NCBI GenBank assembly: GCA_002748735.1
Contig: PDTC01000011.1
Span: forward strand, 167,998-231,997
Source of the DNA: Desulfobulbus propionicus
GTDB lineage: Bacteria; Desulfobacterota; Desulfobulbia; Desulfobulbales; Desulfobulbaceae
Direction of reading: 5' to 3'
Length of the DNA: 64,000 nt
Shown: piece by piece, positions 48,424 through 58,894 of the stretch
Numbering within the stretch: position 1 is the stretch's first letter
Layout: each line of letters starts with the position of its first letter
Program-made: the position numbers and the translations under genes
The notes under the pieces: model-generated
What the model was told of the DNA's origin: nothing
Seen by the model: only the letters and a program-made list of their open reading frames with translations
Database searches by the model: none

Positions 48424-49351
48424 CCTGACGGCCTTTGCGTTTTTGACTGCTTTCCGATTTTCTGGTTTTCCCGGGCCTGTAAATCAGAATCTTTTTAAAC
48501 AGGCCGTCACCGACGGAACGGCTGCGAACATGGCTGCTATCCTGGAGGGCCATGTGTACCACTCTTCGTTCCGAGGGGTTGAGTGCCGGGATCGCCTGGG
48601 TTCGGCCGTCTTCAAGTACCTTTTTTGCCAACTCCAGGGCCTGCTCACGCAGCTCCTCGGCGCGACGCGCTCGAAAATTGCCGACGTCAACAGTCAGCAC
48701 TGTCCTGTCAGGCAGCTGTCGACTCACCATCTTGCGTAGCAGATACTGCAGGCTGTCCAGGGTTCGACCGTCATCGCCGATAATCTCTTTTTCATACGCC
48801 CCTGTGATGTGACAGAGCACCCCGGAAGTATCACTGGTGACCTTTACCTGGGAAGGGAAACGCATAACGCAGAGCAATTCCTGAAGCTCTTCTTGAATAT
48901 GCTGTAAAAGATCCTCGCTGATCTCCTGAGTTCCACCCTCCTTTTGCGCTTCTCGCACAGCTGCAGTCGTAGAGACTGATGGCTGCGGAGGATGTTTTTT
49001 TTGCTTTTCCTTTACTGTCTTTTTTGCACTCTCATCACGAGCAGGCGGTCCAGCCGACGTCTCTACATCTTTTCGTGAGGCGTTTTTTTTAGTTTTTCCC
49101 GCATCGTTGCCCGATTTCTCGGTATCCCTGGGCCGTGCTCCCTTTTTCTTACTTCGGTCAGGCTTGTCCCCTCCTGCATCCTTCAGGGTCACGCGAATAT
49201 GGGCTTTTTTTCTGCACAGGCCAAAAATGCCTGTGGAGCCGGTTTCAACAATGTCGATATCTAGCTGTTCCTGGGAAACCGCAAAGTCGATGCGAGCCTC
49301 TTCAATGGCAGCGGCGACATCTTTGCCAAAAAAATCTTTCTTTGTCGTCAT
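48398..49351 (-). CDS. jag: Jag/KhpB RNA-binding protein
   Basis: RNA-binding protein that forms a partner to KhpA in cell-envelope control. The 317 residues have the Jag N-terminal domain (DFFGKDVAAAIEEARIDF ... GSTGIFGLCRKKAHIRV), a long charged linker rich in Lys/Glu/Pro, a KH domain (SGVLCHITGAYEKEIIGDDG with GxxG-type EKEIIGDDGRTLDSLQYLL) and an R3H motif region NPSERRVVHMALQD. Sits between yidC and mnmE, its classic place. Confidence 0.9.
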   Translation of the reverse strand: MTTKKDFFGKDVAAAIEEARIDFAVSQEQLDIDIVETGSTGIFGLCRKKAHIRVTLKDAGGDKPDRSKKKGARPRDTEKSGNDAGKTKKNASRKDVETSAGPPARDESAKKTVKEKQKKHPPQPSVSTTAAVREAQKEGGTQEISEDLLQHIQEELQELLCVMRFPSQVKVTSDTSGVLCHITGAYEKEIIGDDGRTLDSLQYLLRKMVSRQLPDRTVLTVDVGNFRARRAEELREQALELAKKVLEDGRTQAIPALNPSERRVVHMALQDSSHVRSRSVGDGLFKKILIYRPGKTRKSESSQKRKGRQGGDRAGSE

Positions 49352-49369
49352 AAGGTAGTCCTTGTTGCC

Positions 49370-51031
49370 CTAGGCCTTTTTCTGCCGGTTGATCAGATAC
49401 TGCTGCAGAATCGAAAGAAGATTGTTGACGAACCAGTAAAGAACGAGTCCAGAGGCGAAATTGATAAACATAAAGGTGAAGATGATCGGTAAAAACTGCA
49501 TAATCCTGGCCTGTGTCGGGTCTGCCGTGGAGGGTGTCATCTTCTGCTGAAGGTACATGGAGGCGCCCATCAGTACTGTCAAAACCGGCAGGCCATGCAG
49601 ATAGGGGATGTCTACCCCGATGGGCAGGCGGTCAGGGGCGGAAAGATCGTTGATCCACAGCATAAACGGGGCATGGCGTAGCTCAATCGCCGCCATCAAT
49701 ACCCTGTAGAGCGCAAAGAAAAAGGGAATTTGAATAAGCAGCGGCAGGCACCCTCCCAGCGGGTTGACCTTATAGGTCTTGTAGAGGGCCATCACCTCCT
49801 GGTTCATCTTCGTGGGATCGTCTTTGTACTTCTCCCTGATCTTCGCCATCTTGGGCTGCAGTTTCTGCATGTTCTTCATGGACTTCATCCCCTTCTGGGT
49901 AATGGGCCAGAAGGCTGTCTTGATCAGCACAGTGAGCAGAATAATGGCGAAGCCATAATTTCCTGTATATCCATGAAAAAAGTTCAGCAAGTAGAGCATG
50001 GGTTTGGCAAGGAGGTCAAACCAGCCAAAATGAATCGCTCGTCCCAGCTCATGTCCTGCCGCCTTGAGCACGGTGAGTTTTTTGGGACCGAAATAGACCG
50101 TATACTGGTAACTTTTGCGCTCCTGGGGCTGGAGCTGGGAGAGACCTTGGGAAAGCAGGCTCTGCACCTGCTGCTCATTTCCCTGGATGGTTACACTACC
50201 ACCGGTCAGGGCCGCTTCAGGAGCCACTGCGGTGATGAAGTAGTTATCCATGTACCCGACCCAGTCAACCGTGCCCTGCAGGACGTGCGGGCCCTCTTCC
50301 AGGGAATCTCCCTTGATTTCGCTGAGCTCACCATTGACCAGGGCAGCCGCTCCATGGAACAGATAACGACTGGTGGTACTGCCATGGGAAAAAGGTTCAT
50401 TGACCATCACCAGTGCCGGCGAGGTCTGCACCGGGGCATGCCCTTCATTACTGACCTCATAGCGCATATCGATGACATAGGAGTCCGCGTAAAAGGTCAT
50501 GACCCGACGGATGCTCGTTCCATCGGGTAAGTGTGCCTCCATCACCGCTTCCAGCGAGTCCTGTCCAGCTGCCAGAACCCTGCGCTCATCCCCGACAATA
50601 CGGTAAGTCGGCAGTACGCCAGCACCATTATCCAGAGAAAAGATCAGCGGTAAGGCTGCCGGCCCCTCTTCTCTCGACAGCACCAGTTCCATGGGTGCGG
50701 AATCCGCCTGTTTTTCCTGCCGGTACTTCTTCAGAACAAAGCTCTTAAACCCTCCACCCTGTTCATTGATGACAACCGTGTACAGTGGCGTCTCCACCGT
50801 AATATCGCGGGCATTGGGGTCGGTTGTCACAGGCGAGGTCTGAACGGCTGCCTTCGGGGCAGGCTGGAGGGTCTGTTCCTGAACAGCCGGCTGCCCAGGA
50901 GCTTGTCTCGTTTCAGGCCCAGCCTGTTCCAAAGTCGGCGGCGGCACTGCCGGTCCAACAAAAAAATATTGATAACCAATAAGGATAACAAGAGAAAGAG
51001 CAACAGCCAGGAAGGCTCTGTACATATCCAT
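49370..51031 (-). CDS. yidC: Membrane protein insertase YidC
   Basis: Inserts proteins into the inner membrane, alone or with SecYEG. The 553 residues follow the Gram-negative type: an N-terminal membrane segment (about 5-22), a proline-rich linker, a large periplasmic beta domain (about 65-340) and a C-terminal conserved core of five membrane helices with FHGYTGNYGFAIILLTVLIK, the Arg-containing WPITQKGMKSM and PLGGCLPLLIQIPFFFALYR. The gene is followed after 18 bases by jag/khpB and preceded by yidD and rnpA. Confidence 0.95.
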   Translation of the reverse strand: MDMYRAFLAVALSLVILIGYQYFFVGPAVPPPTLEQAGPETRQAPGQPAVQEQTLQPAPKAAVQTSPVTTDPNARDITVETPLYTVVINEQGGGFKSFVLKKYRQEKQADSAPMELVLSREEGPAALPLIFSLDNGAGVLPTYRIVGDERRVLAAGQDSLEAVMEAHLPDGTSIRRVMTFYADSYVIDMRYEVSNEGHAPVQTSPALVMVNEPFSHGSTTSRYLFHGAAALVNGELSEIKGDSLEEGPHVLQGTVDWVGYMDNYFITAVAPEAALTGGSVTIQGNEQQVQSLLSQGLSQLQPQERKSYQYTVYFGPKKLTVLKAAGHELGRAIHFGWFDLLAKPMLYLLNFFHGYTGNYGFAIILLTVLIKTAFWPITQKGMKSMKNMQKLQPKMAKIREKYKDDPTKMNQEVMALYKTYKVNPLGGCLPLLIQIPFFFALYRVLMAAIELRHAPFMLWINDLSAPDRLPIGVDIPYLHGLPVLTVLMGASMYLQQKMTPSTADPTQARIMQFLPIIFTFMFINFASGLVLYWFVNNLLSILQQYLINRQKKA

Positions 51032-51099
51032 GGGCGGACAACCTCTATCACGCTGTCACAGCGGCCTTTGACCCGAGGGCCAGCTGCGCAGAAAATATC

Positions 51100-51348
51100 T
51101 TATTTTACAGGATCATACCCACCGCGGGCAAAGGGATGACACCGAAGCAGCCGGGCAAGAGCCAGGAAACATCCCCGCAGGGGACCATGCTTCTGGACGG
51201 CCTCAACAGCATACTCGGAACAGGTGGGAACAAAACGACAGGACGGCGGCAGCAAAGGAGAAATACAGTATTTATATCCCCGAAGCACCATCACGAGAAA
51301 ACGACTCAACAGGCCGGCAACAGGCCCATGCCTGTGACAACAGTTCAT
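51100..51348 (-). CDS. yidD: Membrane protein insertion efficiency factor YidD
   Basis: Small inner-membrane-associated protein of 82 residues that helps YidC. The family core [33 protein letters not shown] with clustered Cys, followed by [16 protein letters not shown], is unmistakable. The ATG at 51348 overlaps the rnpA stop (ATGA), so it is coupled; an ATG at 51411 in the same frame would be inside rnpA. Confidence 0.93.
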   Translation of the reverse strand: MNCCHRHGPVAGLLSRFLVMVLRGYKYCISPLLPPSCRFVPTCSEYAVEAVQKHGPLRGCFLALARLLRCHPFARGGYDPVK

Positions 51349-51707
51349 TTCAGGCCCCTGCCTGCCTGGCCTGAAGAGGTAACTACCCTGGCAACGGCCT
51401 GTTTCACACAACGATAACTGTTCTCCTGAAAATCTGGACGTATCGTCACCACGATATCGCTTCCGGCAGGAAAAAGATCGTGATTCAAGCGAAACACCTC
51501 GCGAAAAAGTCTTTTCACCCGGTTACGTCGAACAGCGCTGCCAGCCTTGCGGGGTACGCTTATTCCCAAACGGCTCACTGGCTGCGCGTTATCCCGGAAA
51601 ATAAGGGAGAAACCTTCTCCCCGAAGCCGCGCTCCTTTGGCGTAAACCCGGGCAAACTCCCATCGTTGCCGAAGCAGCTTTGTTTTCGGAAGCCCGTGTC
51701 GTTTCAT
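51345..51707 (-). CDS. rnpA: Ribonuclease P protein component
   Basis: Protein subunit of RNase P, which trims tRNA 5' ends. The 120 residues contain [18 protein letters not shown] at the N-terminus, [20 protein letters not shown] and the RNR-helix continuing [14 protein letters not shown]. Six bases after rpmH, overlapping yidD. Confidence 0.93.
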   Translation of the reverse strand: MKRHGLPKTKLLRQRWEFARVYAKGARLRGEGFSLIFRDNAQPVSRLGISVPRKAGSAVRRNRVKRLFREVFRLNHDLFPAGSDIVVTIRPDFQENSYRCVKQAVARVVTSSGQAGRGLK

Positions 51708-51713
51708 TGCCGA

Positions 51714-51851
51714 TCAGGCGGACAGCTGCCAGCGGCCCTTGGCTCTCCTACGCCTGATAACGGCCTGCCCGGATCGGCTCCGCATGCGTACGCGGAAACC
51801 ATGGGTTCTTTTTCGTTTAATGTTACTGGGTTGAAATGTTCTTTTACTCAT
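51714..51851 (-). CDS. rpmH: 50S ribosomal protein L34
   Basis: Ribosomal protein of 45 residues, very basic: [20 protein letters not shown] near the N-terminus and [13 protein letters not shown] at the end. GAGG lies upstream of the ATG on the minus strand. Start of the rpmH-rnpA-yidD-yidC-jag-mnmE cluster. In many bacteria dnaA lies just upstream; here there is a methyltransferase gene on the opposite strand instead. Confidence 0.95.
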   Translation of the reverse strand: MSKRTFQPSNIKRKRTHGFRVRMRSRSGQAVIRRRRAKGRWQLSA

Positions 51852-52070
51852 AACCTCTTCCTATGATAGTGGAGTCTCAAGCAGTGAAAAAGCATTTTCT
51901 CCTTAACGTCAGCCATGGTGGACCAGACTCTACCTTGAGACAATCACGGGGAATAAAACAGGTACAGTCCGTGCCGGCAGCAACGCTTTTCATTTACAAC
52001 AATCAAATCCTGTATTTTAATCATAGCGGTTACTACCTGTCAATTCAATTCATCCTGACACGAGACGCAA

Positions 52071-52886
52071 ATGACTGATATTCGCTACGACAACCTTGAC
52101 TGGAATCAGCTCTGGAAAGCGGCAAAGCAGCGCAAGTCCTGGAAATCAAAGAAGGTGAATGACTGGAATGAACGCGCCGACTCCTTTGCCAAACGAACCG
52201 CAAACTCCATCTATGTTCAGCAGGTTATTGACAGCCTTGCTCCCCAGGCTGACTGGACCCTGCTTGATGTCGGCTGTGGACCGGGAACGCTGGGGCTGCC
52301 ATTGGCCGAAAAAGTGGCGCAGGTCACAGGACTCGACTTCTCGCCGCGCATGTTGGAGATTTTCGAACAAAGAAGAAGCGCCCTGCATCTGAATAATATT
52401 GCGCTGCAGCAGCTGGCCTGGGATGATGACTGGGAGGCAGCCGGAGTAGGCCCGCATGATGTGGTCCTTGCCTCTCGATCCATGGCGGTCAAAGACTTGC
52501 GCAAGAGCCTTGAAAAACTGACGCGCATGGCCCTCCAGCGGGTTGTTGTCACTGACAAGGTTCGTCACGGTCCCTTTGATCCGGACGCCTTTACCGCTGT
52601 TGGCCGGAAACTCGAAAACGGTCCTGATTATATCTATACGGTCAATGTCCTCTACCAAATGGGATACCTGCCGGAGGTACAGTATATTCGCCTCGAAGAA
52701 ACCATGACATACGAGTCTTTTGACGATGCCTTCACAAGTTATGCCTGGATGTTTCAGGAGATGAATAATGAAGAACAGGGGCGGCTCTTGCAGTACCTGC
52801 GCACCATAACCACAGAGGAAAACGGTCGCATCCTCCTGCACCGACGCACACCACCGACCTGGGCCTACATCAGCTGGACCCCCTGA
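52071..52886 (+). CDS. Class I SAM-dependent methyltransferase
   Basis: 271 residues, probable cytosolic methyltransferase. SAM motif I TLLDVGCGPGTLGLPLA, motif II VTGLDFSPRMLEIFEQR, and a conserved-looking middle with HDVVLASRSMAVKDLRKSLEKL; the C-terminus ends in RRTPPTWAYISW. No substrate can be named. The ATG at 52071 is 220 bases from the divergent rpmH start. trkA follows 30 bases later on the same strand, so the two may be co-transcribed. Confidence 0.85.
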   Translation: MTDIRYDNLDWNQLWKAAKQRKSWKSKKVNDWNERADSFAKRTANSIYVQQVIDSLAPQADWTLLDVGCGPGTLGLPLAEKVAQVTGLDFSPRMLEIFEQRRSALHLNNIALQQLAWDDDWEAAGVGPHDVVLASRSMAVKDLRKSLEKLTRMALQRVVVTDKVRHGPFDPDAFTAVGRKLENGPDYIYTVNVLYQMGYLPEVQYIRLEETMTYESFDDAFTSYAWMFQEMNNEEQGRLLQYLRTITTEENGRILLHRRTPPTWAYISWTP

Positions 52887-52916
52887 TTCCCAGGAAACTC
52901 ACAGTAAGAGGCTGTC

Positions 52917-54320
52917 ATGATCTTTAACAAAACAACGTCTTCGCAAGAAAACATTCTCATTCTTGGCCTGGGTGGTATCGGCTCCTATCTGGCGAAGCGT
53001 CTGGCCAATGAAGGATACGCTGTTACCGCCATTGAACAGAATCAGGAGGTGCTGCGCCATACCGATGCCTCCCTCGATATCCGGTTGATCCCTGGAAACG
53101 CCCTGAGTATGGAGTGTTGGCGCGAGGCCAATAGCCGTACCATGGACTATCTTATCGCGGTGACAGATAACGACGCCGTTAACATGCTAGCGGCCATGGT
53201 TGCCGACCGCTTCGGTATTGAACGGAAGATCGCCAGGGTGCGCAGTCTCGATTTTGGCCAGGAAAACTGTCTACTCCGGGGCGAAGACCTCAACATTGAC
53301 CTCTTTATTCATCCCGAGGAACTCACTGCCCAGGAGATTGTCCGGCTGATCAGGCGCGCTGCCGGCAACGAGATTATTGAGGTCGCCCTTGGGCAGATGC
53401 AGGTGGTGGGTACCCGCATCCGTAATGATTCCCCCTTTGCCAACAAGACCCTCATTGAGCTGTCAAAAATTCACAACAAGTTCCCCTTCAGGGTGGTGGC
53501 CATTTCCAGGGGGATCACCACCATCATCCCTGCCGGACATCATGAGATTCTCCCCCAGGATCAGATTCTGATCATGGCAGACAGCGAACATCTGTCAGCA
53601 CTGATGGATCTGGTAGGTGTCCAGAAGGAGCGGCGACAGCGGGTAATGATCATCGGTGGGGGCCTGGTGGGCAGCCGGGTCGCGGAACTGCTGGGCCGCG
53701 ACGTCAAGGTGAAGGTCCTGGAAAAAGACCAGCACCGCGCCGAAGAGCTGATCTCACAGCTGTCTGACACGGAAATTCTCCACGGTGACGGCTCCAATCA
53801 GGCTGTTCTTCTTGAAGCCGGGCTTCTGGAGATGGATACCTGTATCGTCGCCACCGGTGAAAACGAGACCAACATCATGACCAGTCTTCTGGTCAAGCAC
53901 CTGCTGGCCACAGAAAAACCTGACCAGGAAAGTATGAAAACTATCTGCCTGGTCAATAAGGAGGACTACCTGGTACTGGCCTCCACCAGTGGTATCGACA
54001 TTGCCCTCAACAAGAAAATCCTCGCGGCCAACCAGATTATCACCGATATCCGACGCTCGGAAATGATTTCAGTCTCGCAAATGCACGGCTTCGATGCCGA
54101 GGTCGCCGACCTCCTCGCAGGTCCGGGATCCCCCATCACCAAGGCACCGCTACTGCAGATGGATGAGCTCCTCGCCGACCACATCATCATCGGCTCGGTC
54201 TTCAGGGACGGCAAATGGGAGACAGCCATAGGCTCGACCCACATCCAGGCCGGGGACCGGGTGATCGTCATCTGCAATGCCGACTACATCAACGAGGTCC
54301 GCCGCCTGTTTGGTGCCTGA
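52917..54320 (+). CDS. trkA: Trk potassium uptake NAD-binding regulator TrkA
   Basis: Peripheral regulator of the TrkH potassium channel. The 467 residues show two RCK units: the first opens ILILGLGGIGSYLAKRLANE, the second VMIIGGGLVGSRVAELLG, each followed by a TrkA_C-type domain. The first NAD loop GLGGIG differs slightly from the usual GxGxxG, but keeps the glycines. It converges on trkH, whose stop is only 13 bases away. Confidence 0.92.
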   Translation: MIFNKTTSSQENILILGLGGIGSYLAKRLANEGYAVTAIEQNQEVLRHTDASLDIRLIPGNALSMECWREANSRTMDYLIAVTDNDAVNMLAAMVADRFGIERKIARVRSLDFGQENCLLRGEDLNIDLFIHPEELTAQEIVRLIRRAAGNEIIEVALGQMQVVGTRIRNDSPFANKTLIELSKIHNKFPFRVVAISRGITTIIPAGHHEILPQDQILIMADSEHLSALMDLVGVQKERRQRVMIIGGGLVGSRVAELLGRDVKVKVLEKDQHRAEELISQLSDTEILHGDGSNQAVLLEAGLLEMDTCIVATGENETNIMTSLLVKHLLATEKPDQESMKTICLVNKEDYLVLASTSGIDIALNKKILAANQIITDIRRSEMISVSQMHGFDAEVADLLAGPGSPITKAPLLQMDELLADHIIIGSVFRDGKWETAIGSTHIQAGDRVIVICNADYINEVRRLFGA

Positions 54321-54333
54321 TCTTTGTGCACGG

Positions 54334-55794
54334 TTAACGCTTCCAGAATGAAGGGTAAAGGATCACCAGCGCGGAAAACATCTCCAGGCGCCCGACGAGC
54401 ATGTTCCACGCAAGAAACCATTTTCCTGCATCTGAGATAAAGGCGTAATTATCACTGGGGCCTACCTCGCCGAAACCGGGGCCGATATTCATGAGTGCAG
54501 CGATCACCGAGCTCATGGCTGTCGTAAAATCCATACTGTCAATCAGGGTCATCACGCAGCCGCCGACAAGGACCATGAAGATGTTGACAATAAAGTAACA
54601 GATTGCCAGGTCAACGACGGACCGGTCCACCTGGCGTTGATTAATTCGGACCGAGACAACCGCCATGGGTTGAAAAAAGAGCTTGCGTACAGTGCCGTAC
54701 ATGTACTTGCAGATAATAACGTAGTGGTTCACCTTGATACCCGAGGTGGTTGAGCCGGCACAGGCGCCGATGAAGCAGATCAGATAGAGAAGCATCTGGG
54801 CTGCCTGTGGCCAGCCTTCATAATCGGCGGTTCCAAATCCAGTGGTCGTCAACAGGGAGACCACCTGAAAGGTTGCGAAACGAAGGGCATCGGGAAAGGA
54901 AGTGTAGACACCGTGACCAAAAAGGAGAGCCGAGACCAACAGACAGAAGACCAGCAGCAGCACCACGTACCAGGTGAACTCGGTGTTCACCTTCAGGGCT
55001 CGCCAGTCCCCTCTAACCAGCTGATAGAGAAGAAGAAAGCTGACGCCACCGAGAAACATGAAGAGGGTGATTACCCAGTCAAAATAGGCGGAGTCATAGT
55101 AGCCGATACTGAGATTTTTCGTTGAATATCCTGAGGTAGAAACCGTACCAAAGGCATGGCAGAGACTGTCAAACCATGACATGCCTCCACCGACAAGTAA
55201 CAGGGTTAACACCGCATTTAGGGCCAGGTACAGTATCCAGAGGCGGACCATGGTATCGCGGTTGCGCGGGGCAAACTTTTCCCGGGTAAGAACCTGTCCC
55301 GGGCTGGATTCGGCGCGGAAAATCCTTACCCCGCTCATACCCTTGGGCAGAAAGATAAGCGTCAACGTTAAAAACCCCATACCGCCGAGCAGGTGGGTTT
55401 CACTGCGCCAGAACAGAAGACCATGGGGCAGTGCCTCAATATCTGTGAGAATGGTTGCTCCGGTGGTGGTATACCCGGACATCATCTCGAAAAAGGCGTC
55501 AGTAAAGGAGGGGATGGAGCCGTGCAACATGAAAGGGAGGGAGGAGCAGGCGGAAACGATCAGCCAGCCGGTGACGGCGATGAGGATACCGTCTCGTACA
55601 TGGAGTTCGTCGCGCTGGCGTCTGTATGTCCACCACAGGGGAAAACCGGCAAAGAAGGTTATCAATGCTGATTCCAGCAGGGGCTGCAGGTCATTTTCAT
55701 GAAAATAGAGCGAGCAGATCACGGGCAGCACCATGGCACAGCCGGTGACCATTAACAGCAGGCCAAGAAACTGAAATATGGAACGATAATGCAT
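54334..55794 (-). CDS. trkH: Trk potassium uptake channel subunit TrkH
   Basis: Potassium-translocating membrane subunit regulated by TrkA. From the ATG at 55794 it has 486 residues and about ten hydrophobic segments with four pore-loop-like stretches: MMSGYTTTGATI, GTVSTSGYSTKN, LLTTTGFGT and NIGPGFGEVG, the selectivity-filter glycines included. A longer frame reading to 55998 adds 68 residues unlike TrkH. It faces trkA, so the two halves of the system are on opposite strands. Confidence 0.92.
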   Translation of the reverse strand: MHYRSIFQFLGLLLMVTGCAMVLPVICSLYFHENDLQPLLESALITFFAGFPLWWTYRRQRDELHVRDGILIAVTGWLIVSACSSLPFMLHGSIPSFTDAFFEMMSGYTTTGATILTDIEALPHGLLFWRSETHLLGGMGFLTLTLIFLPKGMSGVRIFRAESSPGQVLTREKFAPRNRDTMVRLWILYLALNAVLTLLLVGGGMSWFDSLCHAFGTVSTSGYSTKNLSIGYYDSAYFDWVITLFMFLGGVSFLLLYQLVRGDWRALKVNTEFTWYVVLLLVFCLLVSALLFGHGVYTSFPDALRFATFQVVSLLTTTGFGTADYEGWPQAAQMLLYLICFIGACAGSTTSGIKVNHYVIICKYMYGTVRKLFFQPMAVVSVRINQRQVDRSVVDLAICYFIVNIFMVLVGGCVMTLIDSMDFTTAMSSVIAALMNIGPGFGEVGPSDNYAFISDAGKWFLAWNMLVGRLEMFSALVILYPSFWKR

Positions 55795-56174
55795 GGGACA
55801 AAACCTTCTGGGAAAGCTCTTGTGTACCTCTTCTGAAGTATTTTTCCACTCACATACGCCTTTCATATTGCCATCAGCTGAAATTGCAATCAAAAAAATA
55901 TCCCGAGCCCACCATCTTCCACTCCCATGGCCAGTGACAATCGCTTGCCATACTGAGAGGTTCAGCCTATAGTTGCCAACTGAGATTGCGGCAAACAAGC
56001 CACAACCCTTGGCCTGCCAGGGACATCACCCCCCCAGCGAGGATCTTGAACGCTTCAGGTCTTCAGGCGAGGTGAAGGGGCCCACAGCCAGTGGTTAGCG
56101 GTTGACATCTACGGCATCGTACAAAAATTTCGAGAAAAAACAGGCGGTCAGGATTGCCGTCCATTGCATATTCC

Positions 56175-58061
56175 ATGAACAACACCTTTGATATTGTGGT
56201 TATCGGTGCCGGGCACGCCGGTTGCGAAGCAGCGCTGGCCGCAGCCCGGATGGGTTGCCGCACCCTGGTCTGTGTCATCAACGCCGACACCATCGGCGCC
56301 ATGAGCTGTAATCCGGCCATTGGCGGCCTGGCCAAAGGGCATCTTGTCAGGGAGATCGATGCCCTTGGTGGCGAAATGGCCCGCAATATCGACGCCACCG
56401 GCATTCAGTTTCGCCGACTCAACACCAGCAAAGGGCCGGCTGTACGCTCATCCCGGGCCCAAGCCGACCGACTGCGCTACCGACTACGGATGAAACAGCT
56501 CCTTGAAACCCAGCCCGGTTTGGAGGTCCGCCAGACCATGGTTACCGAGATCCTGGTCGAGCAGGGCAAGGTTACCGGGATTCTGACCTCGCTGGCGGAG
56601 AAAATCCACGCTCGCGCCGTTATCGTGGCCACCGGCACCTTTCTTGACGGACGGGTGCACATCGGCATGAAAAATTTTTCAGCAGGACGCCTGGGTGATG
56701 CTCCCTCGCACCGGCTTGCTGCATGGTTCAGGGATCAGGGCTTTCGCACGGGCAGGATGAAAACCGGCACCGTCCCCCGACTTGACGGAACCACCATCGA
56801 CTACAGCAATCTCCATGTCCAGTATTCAGATAATCCGCCAAGCCTGTTCAGTTTTGACTCCCTGGGCCCCCCTCCCCTGGAGCAACGCCCCTGTCATATC
56901 ACCTATACCAACGAGAAAACCCATGCGATTATCCGTGACAACATCGCTCACTCACCACTGTTTGCCGGCATCATCGAAGGAGTAGGCGCCAGATACTGCC
57001 CCTCCATCGAAGACAAGGTCATGCGCTTTCCTGAAAAGTCCCGCCATCAGATCTTCCTGGAACCAGAAGGCCTGGACACGGTGGAGGTATATCCCAACGG
57101 TATCCCCACAAGCCTTCCCCTGGAGACACAGATCAAACTGGTCCATTCGATCCCAGGACTTGAGCAGGCCCGTATCATCCGGCCAGGCTATGCCATCGAA
57201 TACGACTTCATTGATCCCCGTGAACTGCTGCCGACACTGGAGACCAAGGCGATCAAAGGTCTCTTTCTGGCCGGCCAGATCAATGGCACCTCAGGGTATG
57301 AGGAAGCCGCCGCCCAGGGGCTGATGGCTGCCATCAACGGGGTTCGTCAGATTCATGAAGAAGCACCGTTGATTCTCGACAGATCCCAGGCCTATATTGG
57401 CGTCCTCATAGATGACCTCGTCACCCTGGGGACCCAGGAACCCTACCGGCTGTTCACCTCTCGGGCCGAATACCGGTTACTGCTCAGGGAAGACAACGCT
57501 GACATGCGGCTCATGGACATCGGATACAGAATTGGTCTGGTCAACCAGCAGCGCCATGAACGCTTCATCTCGAAAAAAAAGGCCATTGCCAAAGCTGAGG
57601 AAACCCTGCAGACGCTGCGCCTCAAGCCACTACCTGCTGTCAATACGTACCTGACCTCCCTGGGAAGTACGCCCCTGAACCAGGCAGTAACGTTGACCGA
57701 GCTCCTTCGTCGACCTGAACTCCATCTGAAGCACCTGGCCGCCCTGGCAGATCATGCTGGATTGGCCTTACCAGACCCCCTCGCTGCCATGGACTTCGGT
57801 GATGATCTGGAATTGAGAATAAAATATGCCGGGTATATTCAGCGGCAGGAAGAACAGGTACGCCGCTTCAAGAAAACAGAAAAAATTCGGCTACCGCTGG
57901 ACATGCCCTACGCGCAACTCCCTGGGCTCTCCAACGAAGTGGTCGAGAAACTCCAACAGGTGCAGCCACGCTCGCTGGGGCAGGCGTCCCGGATCTCCGG
58001 GGTGACCCCGGCAGCCATCTCTGTCCTGCAGATCCACCTCAAAAAACAGGGCCTCCTCTGA
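56175..58061 (+). CDS. mnmG: tRNA uridine-5-carboxymethylaminomethyl modification enzyme MnmG
   Basis: FAD-binding partner of MnmE. From the ATG at 56175 it has 628 residues (E. coli 629): [78 protein letters not shown] and [15 protein letters not shown], all typical. A TTG at 56154 would add seven residues without an SD. lgt follows five bases after the stop. mnmE is on the opposite strand 8 kb away, and rsmG is elsewhere. Confidence 0.95.
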   Translation: MNNTFDIVVIGAGHAGCEAALAAARMGCRTLVCVINADTIGAMSCNPAIGGLAKGHLVREIDALGGEMARNIDATGIQFRRLNTSKGPAVRSSRAQADRLRYRLRMKQLLETQPGLEVRQTMVTEILVEQGKVTGILTSLAEKIHARAVIVATGTFLDGRVHIGMKNFSAGRLGDAPSHRLAAWFRDQGFRTGRMKTGTVPRLDGTTIDYSNLHVQYSDNPPSLFSFDSLGPPPLEQRPCHITYTNEKTHAIIRDNIAHSPLFAGIIEGVGARYCPSIEDKVMRFPEKSRHQIFLEPEGLDTVEVYPNGIPTSLPLETQIKLVHSIPGLEQARIIRPGYAIEYDFIDPRELLPTLETKAIKGLFLAGQINGTSGYEEAAAQGLMAAINGVRQIHEEAPLILDRSQAYIGVLIDDLVTLGTQEPYRLFTSRAEYRLLLREDNADMRLMDIGYRIGLVNQQRHERFISKKKAIAKAEETLQTLRLKPLPAVNTYLTSLGSTPLNQAVTLTELLRRPELHLKHLAALADHAGLALPDPLAAMDFGDDLELRIKYAGYIQRQEEQVRRFKKTEKIRLPLDMPYAQLPGLSNEVVEKLQQVQPRSLGQASRISGVTPAAISVLQIHLKKQGLL

Positions 58062-58066
58062 TCACC

Positions 58067-58864
58067 ATGCTCACCTACCCGGAAATATCGCCGGTCATCG
58101 TCGCCATTGGCCCCTTGCAGGTACGCTGGTACGGGATGATGTACCTTCTTGGTTTTCTCAGCTCCTACCTGCTGGTCAGGTACCAGGCGGTCCGCTTCGA
58201 CTGGCGCGAGTTGACCGACCGTGTCGACAACCTGAACTTCTGGCTTATCCTCGGTGTCATTTTCGGCGGCAGGCTCGGCTATGTGTGCCTGTACAACCCG
58301 GGATACTACCTGGAGCACCCTCTGGAAATCCTGGCGACCTGGCAGGGAGGGATGAGCTTCCACGGTGGCTGCGTTGGCGCCCTTGTCGCCGGGGTACTTT
58401 ACTGCTGGCTGACTGACCTGGCCTTTTTCAAGGCCGCAGACCTGTATGTGGCCACAGTTCCTGTGGGCCTGTTCTTTGGACGGATCGGCAACTTCATCAA
58501 TGGCGAGCTGTTTGGCAGGGTCAGCGAGGTCCCCTGGGCCATGGTCTTTCCCCTGGGAGGACCGCAGCCCCGCCATCCCTCGCAACTGTACGAGGCCTTG
58601 CTGGAAGGCGTAATCCTGTTTATTCTTCTCTGGTCACTGAAAGGAAAACCGTGGCAGAAGCGCAGCACCCTGTGGCCGCACGGCACGATCCTGGCCACAT
58701 TTCTCTTCCTCTACGGAGGCATGCGCTTTTTTGTAGAGCTCTTCAGGGAGCCCGATGCTCACCTGGGGACCCTCGCCTTTGGCCTGACCATGGGACAATG
58801 GCTCAGCCTGACCATGATCTGTGCAGGACCGTTACTCTGGCGAGTCCTGCAACAGAAAAAGTGA
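58067..58864 (+). CDS. lgt: Prolipoprotein diacylglyceryl transferase
   Basis: Attaches diacylglycerol to the lipobox Cys of prelipoproteins at the inner membrane. The 265 residues have seven hydrophobic segments, WYGMMYLLGFLSSYLL, the FHGGCVGALVAG loop and the hallmark GRIGNFINGELFGR with its catalytic Arg/Glu environment. Starts five bases after mnmG, so co-transcribed. Confidence 0.95.
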   Translation: MLTYPEISPVIVAIGPLQVRWYGMMYLLGFLSSYLLVRYQAVRFDWRELTDRVDNLNFWLILGVIFGGRLGYVCLYNPGYYLEHPLEILATWQGGMSFHGGCVGALVAGVLYCWLTDLAFFKAADLYVATVPVGLFFGRIGNFINGELFGRVSEVPWAMVFPLGGPQPRHPSQLYEALLEGVILFILLWSLKGKPWQKRSTLWPHGTILATFLFLYGGMRFFVELFREPDAHLGTLAFGLTMGQWLSLTMICAGPLLWRVLQQKK

Positions 58865-58894
58865 GATCAATCGTGGCGGTAACACAAGACTGTT

